Both the position numbers and the translations under genes were made by a program. Below the pieces are notes generated by a model, which saw nothing but the letters and a program-made list of their open reading frames with translations, did not search any database and was not told the origin of the DNA. A stretch of DNA of 64,000 nt from DASZUK01 sp963745595 (GTDB taxonomy: Bacteria; Actinomycetota; Acidimicrobiia; Acidimicrobiales; RAAP-2), in assembly GCA_963745595.1 (NCBI GenBank), contig CAVUYB010000005.1:248001-312000 (forward strand), written 5' to 3'. This document shows positions 1 to 8,238 of the stretch, one piece after another. How positions within the stretch are numbered: the first letter of the stretch is position 1; each line of letters opens with the position of its first letter.

Positions 1-947
1 GCGCCTCCGATATCCACCAGCCGTCGTCGCTCCTCGTCCGGGAGCAGGCCCCTCCGGTGGCTGATGTCGCTCTCGACCAGCACCCCGACGGCCACGGCGA
101 TGCCGTGCGGAACGGCGTGATCGGTCAACGCCTCGAGGGCGTGCCCGATGCTGTGCCCGAAGTTCATGGACCGTCGAAGGTCCAGCTCGAACTCGTCCAC
201 CTCGACGACGGCTCGCTTGACCGAGAGGGCCAGTCGGATCAGCCGGTCGAGGGCCCCGGGGTCGCCGGCCACCGCGTCGGGAAGCTGGTCGGCGAAGGCG
301 TCGAGGGTGGCGGGGCCGCCGATGATGCTCAACCTGAACACTTCACCCAGTCCGGACAGCAGGTCGTCATGGGCCAAGCTCTGGAGGAAGCCCGTATGCA
401 CCAGGATGCGACGGGGGGCCGAGAACACGCCCACCAGGTTCTTGGCACCGTGAAAATTGAGGCCGCTCTTCGCCCCGATGCAGCTGTCGGCCTGGGCCAG
501 CAGGGTGGTGGGGACATAGGCCCACGGCACGCCGCGCTTGTAGACGCAGCCGGCGAAGGCGCCGACGTCCTGGACGATCCCCCCCCCGATGACCACCAGC
601 AGGGAGCTGCGGCTCACCCGCTGAGCGTCCATGAAATCGACAACCGAGAGGGCCCCCTCGACGCTCTTGAACTCTTCGGTCGCCGTCACCGCCATGGTGG
701 GGACGTTCGCCAGCTCCGGGGATCCGGACAGGTGCTCTTCGAGCACCCGTCGGTCGGCCAGTACCACCGGGTGCCCACTCCGGCCGAGCAGGGCCTCGAC
801 GGCGCCGACGAGGGGACGGTCCGCGGCGAAGTCCACCGTGTAGGGACGGGGCGAGGACTTGACGGGCAGCTCGGCGGCATCCCCGTCAGTGCCGACCGGT
901 GCAAGCTCGAACCGGGTCTCCTGGATGGTGAAGGTCGACACGGTCAT
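1..947 (-). CDS. 3-dehydroquinate synthase-like cyclase (3' end cut by window edge)
   Basis: The reading frame opens at ATG 947 and runs off the left edge, so the C-terminus is missing. It carries the NAD-binding GGGIVQDV stretch, the PTTLLAQADSCIGAKSG active-site segment and the metal-binding RSMNFGHSIGHALE segment of the dehydroquinate synthase/sugar-phosphate cyclase superfamily. An N-terminal extension of about 35 residues precedes the fold. Its ATG overlaps the stop of the upstream SDR gene (ATGA, 944-947), so it is the last visible gene of a four-gene minus-strand operon. Family members use NAD to oxidise, eliminate and cyclise sugar phosphates or 7-carbon acids. Since the neighbours are sugar-nucleotide genes, a specialised role in an unusual surface sugar is more likely than the shikimate pathway. 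The family call is firm; the substrate is unknown. Confidence 0.85.
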   Translation of the reverse strand, partial: MTVSTFTIQETRFELAPVGTDGDAAELPVKSSPRPYTVDFAADRPLVGAVEALLGRSGHPVVLADRRVLEEHLSGSPELANVPTMAVTATEEFKSVEGALSVVDFMDAQRVSRSSLLVVIGGGIVQDVGAFAGCVYKRGVPWAYVPTTLLAQADSCIGAKSGLNFHGAKNLVGVFSAPRRILVHTGFLQSLAHDDLLSGLGEVFRLSIIGGPATLDAFADQLPDAVAGDPGALDRLIRLALSVKRAVVEVDEFELDLRRSMNFGHSIGHALEALTDHAVPHGIAVAVGVLVESDISHRRGLLPDEERRRLVDIGG

Positions 948-1627
948 CCTCTCCCGCCGTCGATCGACAGCCCTCCGTCGGCTACCACGTCCTGGCCCGT
1001 GATGTAGCGGTTGGCCGAAGAGCCCAGGAAGTGGACGATCTCCGCGATGTCGTTCGGATTACCCAAACGCCGGAGCGGGATGGCGGCGCGGAGGCGGTCG
1101 ATGGTGGCCGGGTCGTTGTTCGCCGACGTCAGTCGGGTGTCGATGTACCCGGGGGAGACGGCATTGACGAGCACGCCGTCGGCCGCCAACTCGAGGGCGA
1201 GCGTCTTGACCACGCCGACCAACGCGTGCTTGGACATCGCGTACGGGAGGCGCCCGACACGCGAGAGGAAGCCGAAGATGGACGAGAGGACGACCACTCG
1301 CCCTCGGGCTGCCACCAGCTCAGGAATGACCCACCGACAGACCCGGAGGAAACCCTGGACGTTGGCGGCGAAACATTCAGTGATCTCCGCGTCGGCGAGC
1401 TCCAGGAACGGCTTGGGATGGTTCAAGCCGGCGGAGTGGACCAGGACCCCGATCGGTGGTCGCGGCTGGTCGAACCAGGCGTCGATGGACGAGGGATCGG
1501 TCAAGTCGAACTCGGCCCGCCCGGTCCCGATCACCTCGTGGCCCGCCGCAGCGAAGCGATCGACGATGGCGGCACCGAGATCGCCCCGGGCGCCGAGGAC
1601 GAGCACAGCCGGGTGGGACCCGGTCAT
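944..1627 (-). CDS. SDR-family oxidoreductase, operon partner of the cyclase-like enzyme
   Basis: A classical short-chain dehydrogenase of 227 residues. The Rossmann start is VLVLGARGDLGAAI (variant TGxxxGxG), followed by an LVHSAGLN (NAG-like) segment, a VVVLSSIFG serine region, the YAMSK catalytic Tyr/Lys pair and a C-terminal YITGQDVVADGG typical of FabG-like SDRs. Start and stop both overlap neighbours by 4 bp (ATGA at each junction), so it is translationally coupled between the ThDP enzyme and the cyclase-like gene. It probably reduces or oxidises a keto-sugar or cyclic intermediate with NAD(P)H. A YerF-like role, reducing the side-chain ketone made by a YerE-type ThDP enzyme, is conceivable but unproven. 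Confidence 0.88.
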   Translation of the reverse strand: MTGSHPAVLVLGARGDLGAAIVDRFAAAGHEVIGTGRAEFDLTDPSSIDAWFDQPRPPIGVLVHSAGLNHPKPFLELADAEITECFAANVQGFLRVCRWVIPELVAARGRVVVLSSIFGFLSRVGRLPYAMSKHALVGVVKTLALELAADGVLVNAVSPGYIDTRLTSANNDPATIDRLRAAIPLRRLGNPNDIAEIVHFLGSSANRYITGQDVVADGGLSIDGGRG

Positions 1628-3471
1628 TCCTCGACCAGCGGGACGAGCATGTTCTCGGCTAGCTCGTCACGGGGCAAGAAGGGGGCCAGGTCTTCCAAGG
1701 GGGATGACACCATCCGTCCGTCGGGCAGTTGGCGGGAGGCCAGCTTGGGCGAGAAGGGTTGCTCGGGGTCGAGCATGACCTCGAGGAGCTGCGGCCCGTC
1801 GGCGGCCAGAACCCGGCCGATGGCGGCGTCCAGGTCCCGGTGGTTGTCGCAACGGCCGGGAGCCGGGAAGCCGAAAGCTGCCCCGATGGCGACGAAGTCG
1901 GGGAAGGTGAGGCCCGACTCGGGTCCACATCCCACGACGTTGTCCGGGAAGTAGTTCTGCTGGGTCTGGCGGATGGAGCTGTAGCCGTCGTTGTTGAGGA
2001 CGAACACCTTGACGGGCAGCCGGTTGCCCACGATCGTTTGGAGCTCCTGGAGGTTCAGCATCATGCTGCCGTCACCGGCCAGGCAGACCACCCGGCGACC
2101 TTCGGCGGCATACGCGGCGCCGATGGCAGCCGGGAGGTCGTAGCCCATCGAGGCACAGCCCGAGTTGGTGTACAGCCGCTGGCCGCGCTTCAGTTCCGCC
2201 GCCTGGAACGTGACGACGCAGGCCGTCCCGTCTCCAGTGACGACGACATCGCCCTCGGCCAGCTGGGTGAAGAGCGCCTGGACGAACACGTACGGGTTCA
2301 CCGGGCTGTCCCGCTTGGTGTACTCGGGAAGGACGACCGGGTAGCGGGCCGTCCGCTCCCGGCACCACTCCAGGTAGCGGCGGTGGGCGGGCTGCGGTTC
2401 GTAGTCGATCGTCTCGATCAGCGACAGCACTTCGGCCAGATCGGCTTGGATCGGGAGGTCGACCGAGAGCGTCGGCTTCTCCAGCTCCGCCCGGTCGGCG
2501 TCGACCATGACGAGATAGGCAGCCCGGGCGAAGGCCGCCCAGTTGTAGCTGACCTGGCGGACGTTCAGGCGACTGCCGAGGACCAAGAGAAAATCGGCGT
2601 TCTGAACGGCGAAGTTTCCCGCGCGGTCGCCGATCGAACCTGGCCGCCCCACGTAGAGCGGATGGGCATCCCAGACGGCGTCGTGGGCGTTCCAGCCGGT
2701 CGTCACGGGGATGTCGAGCCTCTCCACCACCCGGAGAAAGGCGTCGTGTGCGCCGGAGAGCCGCACGCCGGCGCCAGCGATGATCACCGGACGTTGCGCC
2801 CGCGAAAGCCGTTCAAGGGCCTCGGCGAGGACACCGCGGAGAGCAGGTCCGGACAAAGGGCTTCGCTCAGCGGGGAGCTGGGCTGCGGCGCCATCGACCG
2901 CTGGGTCGAATCCCCGCTGGGTGGCCGGATCGATCGGGGCCGACTGCACGTCGATCGGCACGTCGATCCACACGGGCCCAGGACGGCCATGCCGGGACAG
3001 CCACAAGGCTCGCTCCACCACGAAGCGGGTTGTCGCGGGGTTGTCGAGAAGGGTGGCTGTCTTACAGACCGGTGATGCCATGGCCACGATGTCGACCTCC
3101 TGGTCGCCGAGCTGGCGCAGGGGAAGGTCGTACGAGGTCACGAGCGTCTCCCGCTTGACCTGGCCGGAGACCACGATCATCGGGACGGAGTCGACGAAGG
3201 CGCCGAAGACGCCGTTCAACGCGTTGATGCCGCCGGGGCCGCTCGTGACGTTGACCAGGGCCGGACGGTTGGCTAGGCGTCCGAAGCTCTCAGCGGCCAT
3301 CGCGCACGTCTGTTCGTGGTGGCAGAAGACCGTGGAAAGCCGCCGCTCGCGCCCGAAGGCGTCGTTGAGGTGCATGGCGCCGCCACCGGTGATCATGAAG
3401 ACCCGGTCGACGCCGTCGTCGGCGACGAGCCGGGCGATGTAGTCGGCGACACGCACGTCAGGTTCCGTCAA
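1624..3471 (-). CDS. Thiamine-diphosphate-dependent enzyme, acetolactate synthase/YerE-like
   Basis: About 615 residues with the three-domain layout of the acetohydroxyacid-synthase family. The N-terminal Pyr domain has the catalytic Glu in CHHEQTCAMAAE and the SGPGG turn. The C-terminal PP domain has the ThDP/Mg motif GDGSMMLNLQEL ending in LNNDGYSS. I place the start at TTG 3471: it overlaps the aldolase stop (TTGA) and has GAGGA about 7 nt upstream. An ATG at 3501 is the alternative. The gene is coupled by overlap to both neighbours. ThDP enzymes next to CDP-3,6-dideoxyhexose genes include YerE, which adds a two-carbon branch to a 4-keto sugar in yersiniose synthesis. That parallel is inference here; a generic decarboxylase or synthase acting on a keto acid is also possible. 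Confidence 0.85.
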   Translation of the reverse strand: MTEPDVRVADYIARLVADDGVDRVFMITGGGAMHLNDAFGRERRLSTVFCHHEQTCAMAAESFGRLANRPALVNVTSGPGGINALNGVFGAFVDSVPMIVVSGQVKRETLVTSYDLPLRQLGDQEVDIVAMASPVCKTATLLDNPATTRFVVERALWLSRHGRPGPVWIDVPIDVQSAPIDPATQRGFDPAVDGAAAQLPAERSPLSGPALRGVLAEALERLSRAQRPVIIAGAGVRLSGAHDAFLRVVERLDIPVTTGWNAHDAVWDAHPLYVGRPGSIGDRAGNFAVQNADFLLVLGSRLNVRQVSYNWAAFARAAYLVMVDADRAELEKPTLSVDLPIQADLAEVLSLIETIDYEPQPAHRRYLEWCRERTARYPVVLPEYTKRDSPVNPYVFVQALFTQLAEGDVVVTGDGTACVVTFQAAELKRGQRLYTNSGCASMGYDLPAAIGAAYAAEGRRVVCLAGDGSMMLNLQELQTIVGNRLPVKVFVLNNDGYSSIRQTQQNYFPDNVVGCGPESGLTFPDFVAIGAAFGFPAPGRCDNHRDLDAAIGRVLAADGPQLLEVMLDPEQPFSPKLASRQLPDGRMVSSPLEDLAPFLPRDELAENMLVPLVEE

Positions 3472-4277
3472 GCGCGGTCCTCGGCCGTGAGAACGTGCCA
3501 CCGCCGCTCCAACATCTCAATGCGCTTGGCGTCTTCCTGCTGGATGGCGCCGTAGTACTCCCGCTTGTTGATCAGCCACAGCAGCTCGAAGTGGACCGCT
3601 TCGACGAGTCCCTTCTCCAGATCCCCGCTGTCCAGGGACGACGCGTCGAAGATCACCTTCCGAGTCTCGAACCGGGAGAGGTAGACGGATCGGATGGTCC
3701 GCAACGCCTCTAGGGCATCCATGGAGACTCCGCCACCGACGACATAGTCCAGTCCGATGCCGTCCAGCGCCTTCGCCGTCTGCACGCAGTAGTCGGTGAT
3801 CGCCTCGGAGTTGATGTCGTCGCGGTCGCGACCGGTCGACAGGGTGAAGTCGACCCGGCCGAACACGATGCCGTCCGACCCATTGGGCGACTTGGCCATG
3901 TCCACGAGCTCTGTGAGGTGGCCGAACGCCGTCTCCGTCTCCAGGTTGAAGAGGAACTTGGTGTCCTGCTGCTCGTCCTTCGTGAAGACGATGTTCTTGG
4001 CATCGATGTACTTGGAGAGGGCGTACGTGGTCTCGATCATGGGCGCGATGACGTACTCGACGCCGATCTGCTTGGCCTCCATCAGATCCCGCATGGCCTC
4101 GCAGCCGCCGATCTTGAGCCCGAGGCCCAGATCGGCCTTTCGGGCGATCTCCATCAGACGCAACAACTCGTCCGGCCTGGTTCCTTCGGCCTCGAACTCG
4201 GCCTTCACGGCCGCATAGCCGAACTCGTCCCGACCTCGCCGCAAGATGTCGAGCATCTGACGTTCGCGATGGTTCAT
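3468..4277 (-). CDS. HpcH/HpaI-type aldolase/citrate lyase-family protein
   Basis: A 269-residue protein with HpcH/HpaI (citrate lyase beta-like) features: LKIGGCEAMRDL near residue 55, VIAPMIET, a metal-site region around the LETETA glutamates, and GIVFGRVDFTLS corresponding to the family's GxxDL region. It is first in the minus-strand operon, and its stop overlaps the ThDP gene's TTG start. Family members make or break C-C bonds between pyruvate or acetyl groups and aldehydes in a Mg-dependent TIM barrel. Next to a ThDP carboligase and a cyclase, it may supply or cleave a branched sugar precursor. That role is inferred only from context. Confidence 0.82.
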   Translation of the reverse strand: MNHRERQMLDILRRGRDEFGYAAVKAEFEAEGTRPDELLRLMEIARKADLGLGLKIGGCEAMRDLMEAKQIGVEYVIAPMIETTYALSKYIDAKNIVFTKDEQQDTKFLFNLETETAFGHLTELVDMAKSPNGSDGIVFGRVDFTLSTGRDRDDINSEAITDYCVQTAKALDGIGLDYVVGGGVSMDALEALRTIRSVYLSRFETRKVIFDASSLDSGDLEKGLVEAVHFELLWLINKREYYGAIQQEDAKRIEMLERRWHVLTAEDRA

Positions 4278-4323
4278 CTCTGTGCCCTTCCGTTTGCCCG
4301 GAAGCCTCTAAAGTAGTGCAGAC
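4278..4323. promoter_or_regulatory. Divergent intergenic region between the aldolase operon and rfbH
   Basis: Only 46 bp separate the divergent starts at 4277 (minus) and 4324 (plus). Any promoters for the four-gene operon and for rfbH must lie here or inside the gene ends, which suggests co-regulation. I see no convincing -35/-10 pair. Confidence 0.35.
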
Positions 4324-5877
4324 GTGCCCCGGCCCCCTGATCCCTCGGCAGCCTCTCCGGTAGCGGCGAACGCGTCCGTTGACGGTGATGTCGACGTCGA
4401 CGCGGCCGGTGGGACGCCGACAATCAGCGGGAACATCGCTGGCGACGACAGAGAACTCCCTGGTGGAGATGGACAGGCAGATCTCGATGACGGCCCGGAG
4501 CCCAGCGGCGATCCGGAACCGTCCGTCGCTGCCCTCCGGCGCGAGATCTTGGAGAAAGTGGCGGTCTACGCCCGTCGACGGTGGCCGACGCCGATCTACG
4601 TCCCGGGCAAGACCCCGGCGCCCTATGCCGGGCGGGTGTTCGACGAAGAAGAAGTCGTCTCGCTGGTCGACGCCAGCCTCGACTTCTGGTTGACCAGCGG
4701 TCGCTTCTGTCGTCAGCTCGAGAAGGGACTGGCCGAGTACGTGGGGGTTGCCGAGTGCCGGCTCGTCAACTCGGGCTCCTCGGCCAACCTGCTGGCTTTC
4801 TCGACGCTGACCTCTCCCAAGCTGGGGGACCGTCGAGTACGGCCGGGGGACGAGCTCATCACCGTGGCCGCCGGCTTCCCGACGACGGTGGCACCCGCGG
4901 TCCAACACGGCGTCGTCCCGGTCTTCGTGGACGTGGACCGGCGTACCGACAACATCGACACCACCATGCTGGAGGAGGCACTCGGTCCTCGCACCAGGGC
5001 CGTGATGGTGGCCCACACCCTCGGGAACCCGTTCGACATCGACGCGGTCCTCGACTTCTGCAACGAGAACGGGCTCTGGTTGATCGAGGACAACTGCGAC
5101 GCTCTCGGCGCGGAGTACACCACCCGGCGGGGTGGCGTCCCGACGACCCGACGGACCGGCAGCTTTGGCCACCTGGCCACCAGCAGCTTCTATCCGGCCC
5201 ACCAGATGACGACCGGCGAGGGCGGAGCGGTCTATACCGACGACGAAGAGCTAGCGGCCATCGCCGAATCCATCCGGGACTGGGGCCGCGACTGCTACTG
5301 CCAACCCGGTCGGTCGAACACCTGCGGAAAGCGCTTCGGTTGGTGCCTCGGGACTCTTCCCGAGGGCTATGACCACAAGTACACGTACTCCCATTTCGGT
5401 TACAACCTGAAGATGACCGATATGCAGGCTGCGGTGGGGGTGGCCCAGCTGGAAAAGCTTCCCTCGTTCGTCAAGGCCCGCCGGCACAACTTCGACTACC
5501 TGAAAGAGCGCTTGGCCCCGCTCGGGGACGTGATCCGGCTTCCTGAGGCCACCGAGAACTCCACGCCCAGCTGGTTCGGGTTCCTGGTCGTAGTGGAGGA
5601 CGACGCTCCGGTCACCAGGGACAGCGTGGTCGGCGCGCTGGAGTCCGCCAGAGTCCAGACGCGGATGTTGTTCTCCGGGAACCTGGTACGCCAGCCGTGC
5701 TTCGACGAGATGCGCGACACCGGATCGGGATTCCGCCAGATCGGCGATCTGACGAACACCGACCGACTGATGAACCACGCCCTGTGGTTCGGGGTGTTCC
5801 CCGGTATGACCGAGGTCCACCTCGACCACATCTGCTCCACTATTGAGCGGCATGTGGCCGTGGGGCACCCGAGTTGA
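4324..5877 (+). CDS. rfbH: CDP-4-keto-6-deoxy-D-glucose-3-dehydrase (E1)
   Basis: A PMP-dependent DegT/AHBA-fold enzyme that removes the C3 hydroxyl of CDP-4-keto-6-deoxyglucose on the way to 3,6-dideoxyhexoses. In SFYPAHQMTTGEGG the usual PLP lysine is replaced by His293, the hallmark of E1/RfbH. Cys324, Cys326 and Cys334 fit the C-x-C-x7-C part of the [2Fe-2S] motif, with Cys258 as probable fourth ligand. The C-terminal SHFGYNLKMTDMQAAVGVAQLEKL and LTNTDRLMNHALWFGVFPG segments match the family closely. RfbH is usually about 440 residues; here the GTG 4324 start adds about 70 Pro/Asp/Gly-rich residues. The true start may lie further in, or this is a lineage-specific tail. It is divergent from the aldolase operon. 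Confidence 0.93.
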   Translation: MPRPPDPSAASPVAANASVDGDVDVDAAGGTPTISGNIAGDDRELPGGDGQADLDDGPEPSGDPEPSVAALRREILEKVAVYARRRWPTPIYVPGKTPAPYAGRVFDEEEVVSLVDASLDFWLTSGRFCRQLEKGLAEYVGVAECRLVNSGSSANLLAFSTLTSPKLGDRRVRPGDELITVAAGFPTTVAPAVQHGVVPVFVDVDRRTDNIDTTMLEEALGPRTRAVMVAHTLGNPFDIDAVLDFCNENGLWLIEDNCDALGAEYTTRRGGVPTTRRTGSFGHLATSSFYPAHQMTTGEGGAVYTDDEELAAIAESIRDWGRDCYCQPGRSNTCGKRFGWCLGTLPEGYDHKYTYSHFGYNLKMTDMQAAVGVAQLEKLPSFVKARRHNFDYLKERLAPLGDVIRLPEATENSTPSWFGFLVVVEDDAPVTRDSVVGALESARVQTRMLFSGNLVRQPCFDEMRDTGSGFRQIGDLTNTDRLMNHALWFGVFPGMTEVHLDHICSTIERHVAVGHPS

Positions 5878-6182
5878 CGACCGTGATGCCAACTCTCGGG
5901 TTGCTGGCGTGGGTACAACGGAACTCACCCGGCTGAGCTGGCGCCCACTACTTTTGTCGTCTGTCAGCGCTCGTCGGTCCGCGCGGTTCGGTCGGCGCCC
6001 ATGAGGTCGGCCGGCGAGGGACACCCCGCTGACGAGGGTGGCCTGGCGAGGGGGGCGATCAGTCCAGCCAACAGGACGCCGTCGGGCCAGGAACAGTCCT
6101 TTTGCGGACGGTCCAGGGGCTGGCGCTCCGTGGCGCGGTCGGGATCTTCTCGATCGAAATGCCTGCGCCGTCCTGAGAATCG
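5878..6182. other. Intergenic region with no recognisable gene
   Basis: About 305 bp between rfbH and the GT87-like gene. Reading frames here have no recognisable domain and no good ribosome site. The region must hold the transcription start or read-through for the downstream gene, but I see no clear promoter or hairpin terminator. Confidence 0.4.
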
Positions 6183-8204
6183 GTGGGAAATGTGAGGGGA
6201 ATGCAACGGCTCCACCGGCCCAGGATCATCCCTCAATGGATACCGACTTGGGCTTTCGGAGTAGGGCTTGTCATCGCCGGCGTAGCCCTGATGGCATGGG
6301 TGACGCCGCTCGACAACGTGATCGTTCATCAGACCGGCCACCGGGCGGTACGCGTCGACGGCGTCGCCCCCGGCCAGTCCTCGACACATCGGGTGGGAGA
6401 TGAATCTCAAATTTTTCGCCGAGCGTCTCTACTCGATGTGAGCCTGTCGTTCACACTGCGCTTGTCGTCGTCTTCGATCGCCACGCCCGTAACGGTGGTG
6501 TCGACGTTCGCCGGCCACCAGGGGATGGCCTTTGAAGTTACGAAGCAGCGGGCGTTGGTGGCGACCGTGGGTGGCACGCCCGGTCTTGTAGACCCGACGG
6601 CCATAGTGCTGACAACGCAGGTTCCCGTAGGCCGGTGGATGACCATCAGCGGTGTCGTCGACCGTAACCAATCTCTCCGCTATCGGATCGATGGTGGCGT
6701 GGTTCAGTCCTTCACGTGGAATCTTCCACTGTGGAACGCTACTCCGAAGATGCTACGCGTCAGCAGTCCGGACGGCATCCTCATACGGAATGTGTCGATG
6801 AATGTAACTACCTATGGGTCGCCTACGTCGATCGCTCATGTGGTACTGATACGACTCGGTCAGACTATGGCAATCCTTGCCATAGTCGGGGGAACGATCC
6901 TGATCCTTCGCCGGTTCGTGTCCACCCTTATTCCGGTGTCCGTGACCGTACGTCAGCCTCTCGTCCGAGTCGCCTTCGGGACGATGGGTGTCGGCATCTT
7001 TATAAATATCTTGGTGGACTGGGGACATTTTCAGAAGGCTCAGATACCATATTTTGAAAGGAATACCTGGCTATACGCTCAGTATCCGAGGTTCAACGAC
7101 TTCTTTCAAGTCTACGAAATCTTCCGCAGCATGAATCCATATGGTGTCCAGAACGGCAGCTATCCACCACTCGGCTACTGGTTGGTGTCGCCGGTGGCCT
7201 GGTTGAGCGAATATGCTGCCCTCTTCGTTCTTTTGGCCGCTGTTATCGGATTTCTCGTTTGGTGGTTCGCCCGGTCTTTTTCATCGGTTGGACGCCTATG
7301 GGAGCGGGTTATCGTCACGATCGTCGCCATGTTTTCGCTGCCGGCCACGTTTGCCATAGATCGAGGTAATGTCGATCTTATATTGTTTATCATGTTGGTC
7401 ATCGGCATAGCGGCGCTCGAGAGAAATTACGGCGTTCTGTCCGCATCTGTACTCGGATTGATGGCAGCCACTAAGGTGATTCCTGTCCTTTTTCTCTTCG
7501 TATTTCTCCGCGGTAGGCGGCTGCGCTTGTTGGTGCTTGGGCTGGGGGTGGCGATCCTAGCAACTTTGCTGGCATTCTTGAGCTTCCATGGATCACTTGG
7601 CAGCAATATCTCAGGCTTTCGAACTGCGGAGTCGGCGCTTCAGAATCAGCTAAACACAGCAAACCAATCCACTTCTTACAATGCCTCCATCTATGGATGG
7701 ATTCAGTCCATTGGCTATGCCATCGGTGGGGAAAGCGGAGCCCAAGCGGTCCGAAATGCTATCGCGTCCGTGGTGACGCCCCTGCAAATCGTTGAGGGAT
7801 TGATACTTGCTTGGTATCTCCGATGGAAAGAGGAATCTCTGTGGAGAGGGGTGGCATTGATCACCCTATCTATTATACTGTTTACCGGGATCTCAAATTA
7901 CTATATTATGCTACTACTGTTTGTGCCTCTTGCTCTGTTCGTTAAGCAAGCGGAAGTCAATTGCCTCCGGCTGACCATCGCCGGACTTTTTGGTATCGCT
8001 CTCGCGCCTCGCGCCTATTTTTATCTCGGGAACTTCATCGACGTCAGCGTTCTTTCGACGGCACCGATACTCCTTGCCCTGACCGCGGTGATCATCTATG
8101 ACGGTATGAAGACACGGCGCAGGGCCCAGATGGCCGATCCATCGAGCGGCATCGGTGGACTCGATGCCTCAAGAGAGATCGTCCAGCTCATCGACCATGG
8201 GTAA
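6183..8204 (+). CDS. Polytopic GT87/DUF2029-like glycosyltransferase with N-terminal extracytoplasmic domain
   Basis: A 673-residue membrane protein. One N-terminal membrane segment (about residues 18-38) is followed by about 170 residues of beta-rich sequence resembling a LamG/concanavalin-type fold. Then come many hydrophobic segments from about residue 220 to 650. The AIDRGNVDLILF segment matches the (D/E)RGN-DL motif of DUF2029/GT87 polyprenyl-phosphate mannosyltransferase-like proteins. Such enzymes move sugars from lipid-linked donors onto glycans at the outer membrane face. The coding DNA is visibly more AT-rich than its neighbours, suggesting separate ancestry. Starts at 6192 (GTG) and 6201 (ATG) are also possible. 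It ends 34 bp before the Rieske gene. Confidence 0.72.
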   Translation: MGNVRGMQRLHRPRIIPQWIPTWAFGVGLVIAGVALMAWVTPLDNVIVHQTGHRAVRVDGVAPGQSSTHRVGDESQIFRRASLLDVSLSFTLRLSSSSIATPVTVVSTFAGHQGMAFEVTKQRALVATVGGTPGLVDPTAIVLTTQVPVGRWMTISGVVDRNQSLRYRIDGGVVQSFTWNLPLWNATPKMLRVSSPDGILIRNVSMNVTTYGSPTSIAHVVLIRLGQTMAILAIVGGTILILRRFVSTLIPVSVTVRQPLVRVAFGTMGVGIFINILVDWGHFQKAQIPYFERNTWLYAQYPRFNDFFQVYEIFRSMNPYGVQNGSYPPLGYWLVSPVAWLSEYAALFVLLAAVIGFLVWWFARSFSSVGRLWERVIVTIVAMFSLPATFAIDRGNVDLILFIMLVIGIAALERNYGVLSASVLGLMAATKVIPVLFLFVFLRGRRLRLLVLGLGVAILATLLAFLSFHGSLGSNISGFRTAESALQNQLNTANQSTSYNASIYGWIQSIGYAIGGESGAQAVRNAIASVVTPLQIVEGLILAWYLRWKEESLWRGVALITLSIILFTGISNYYIMLLLFVPLALFVKQAEVNCLRLTIAGLFGIALAPRAYFYLGNFIDVSVLSTAPILLALTAVIIYDGMKTRRRAQMADPSSGIGGLDASREIVQLIDHG

Positions 8205-8238
8205 TACTGACGAGCATGGAAAGGATGGGGGCAAAAGC

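Noticed and set aside
3517..5202. 561-codon frame on the minus strand across the aldolase and rfbH
   Set aside because: It crosses two well-supported genes, one on each strand, and has no family resemblance.
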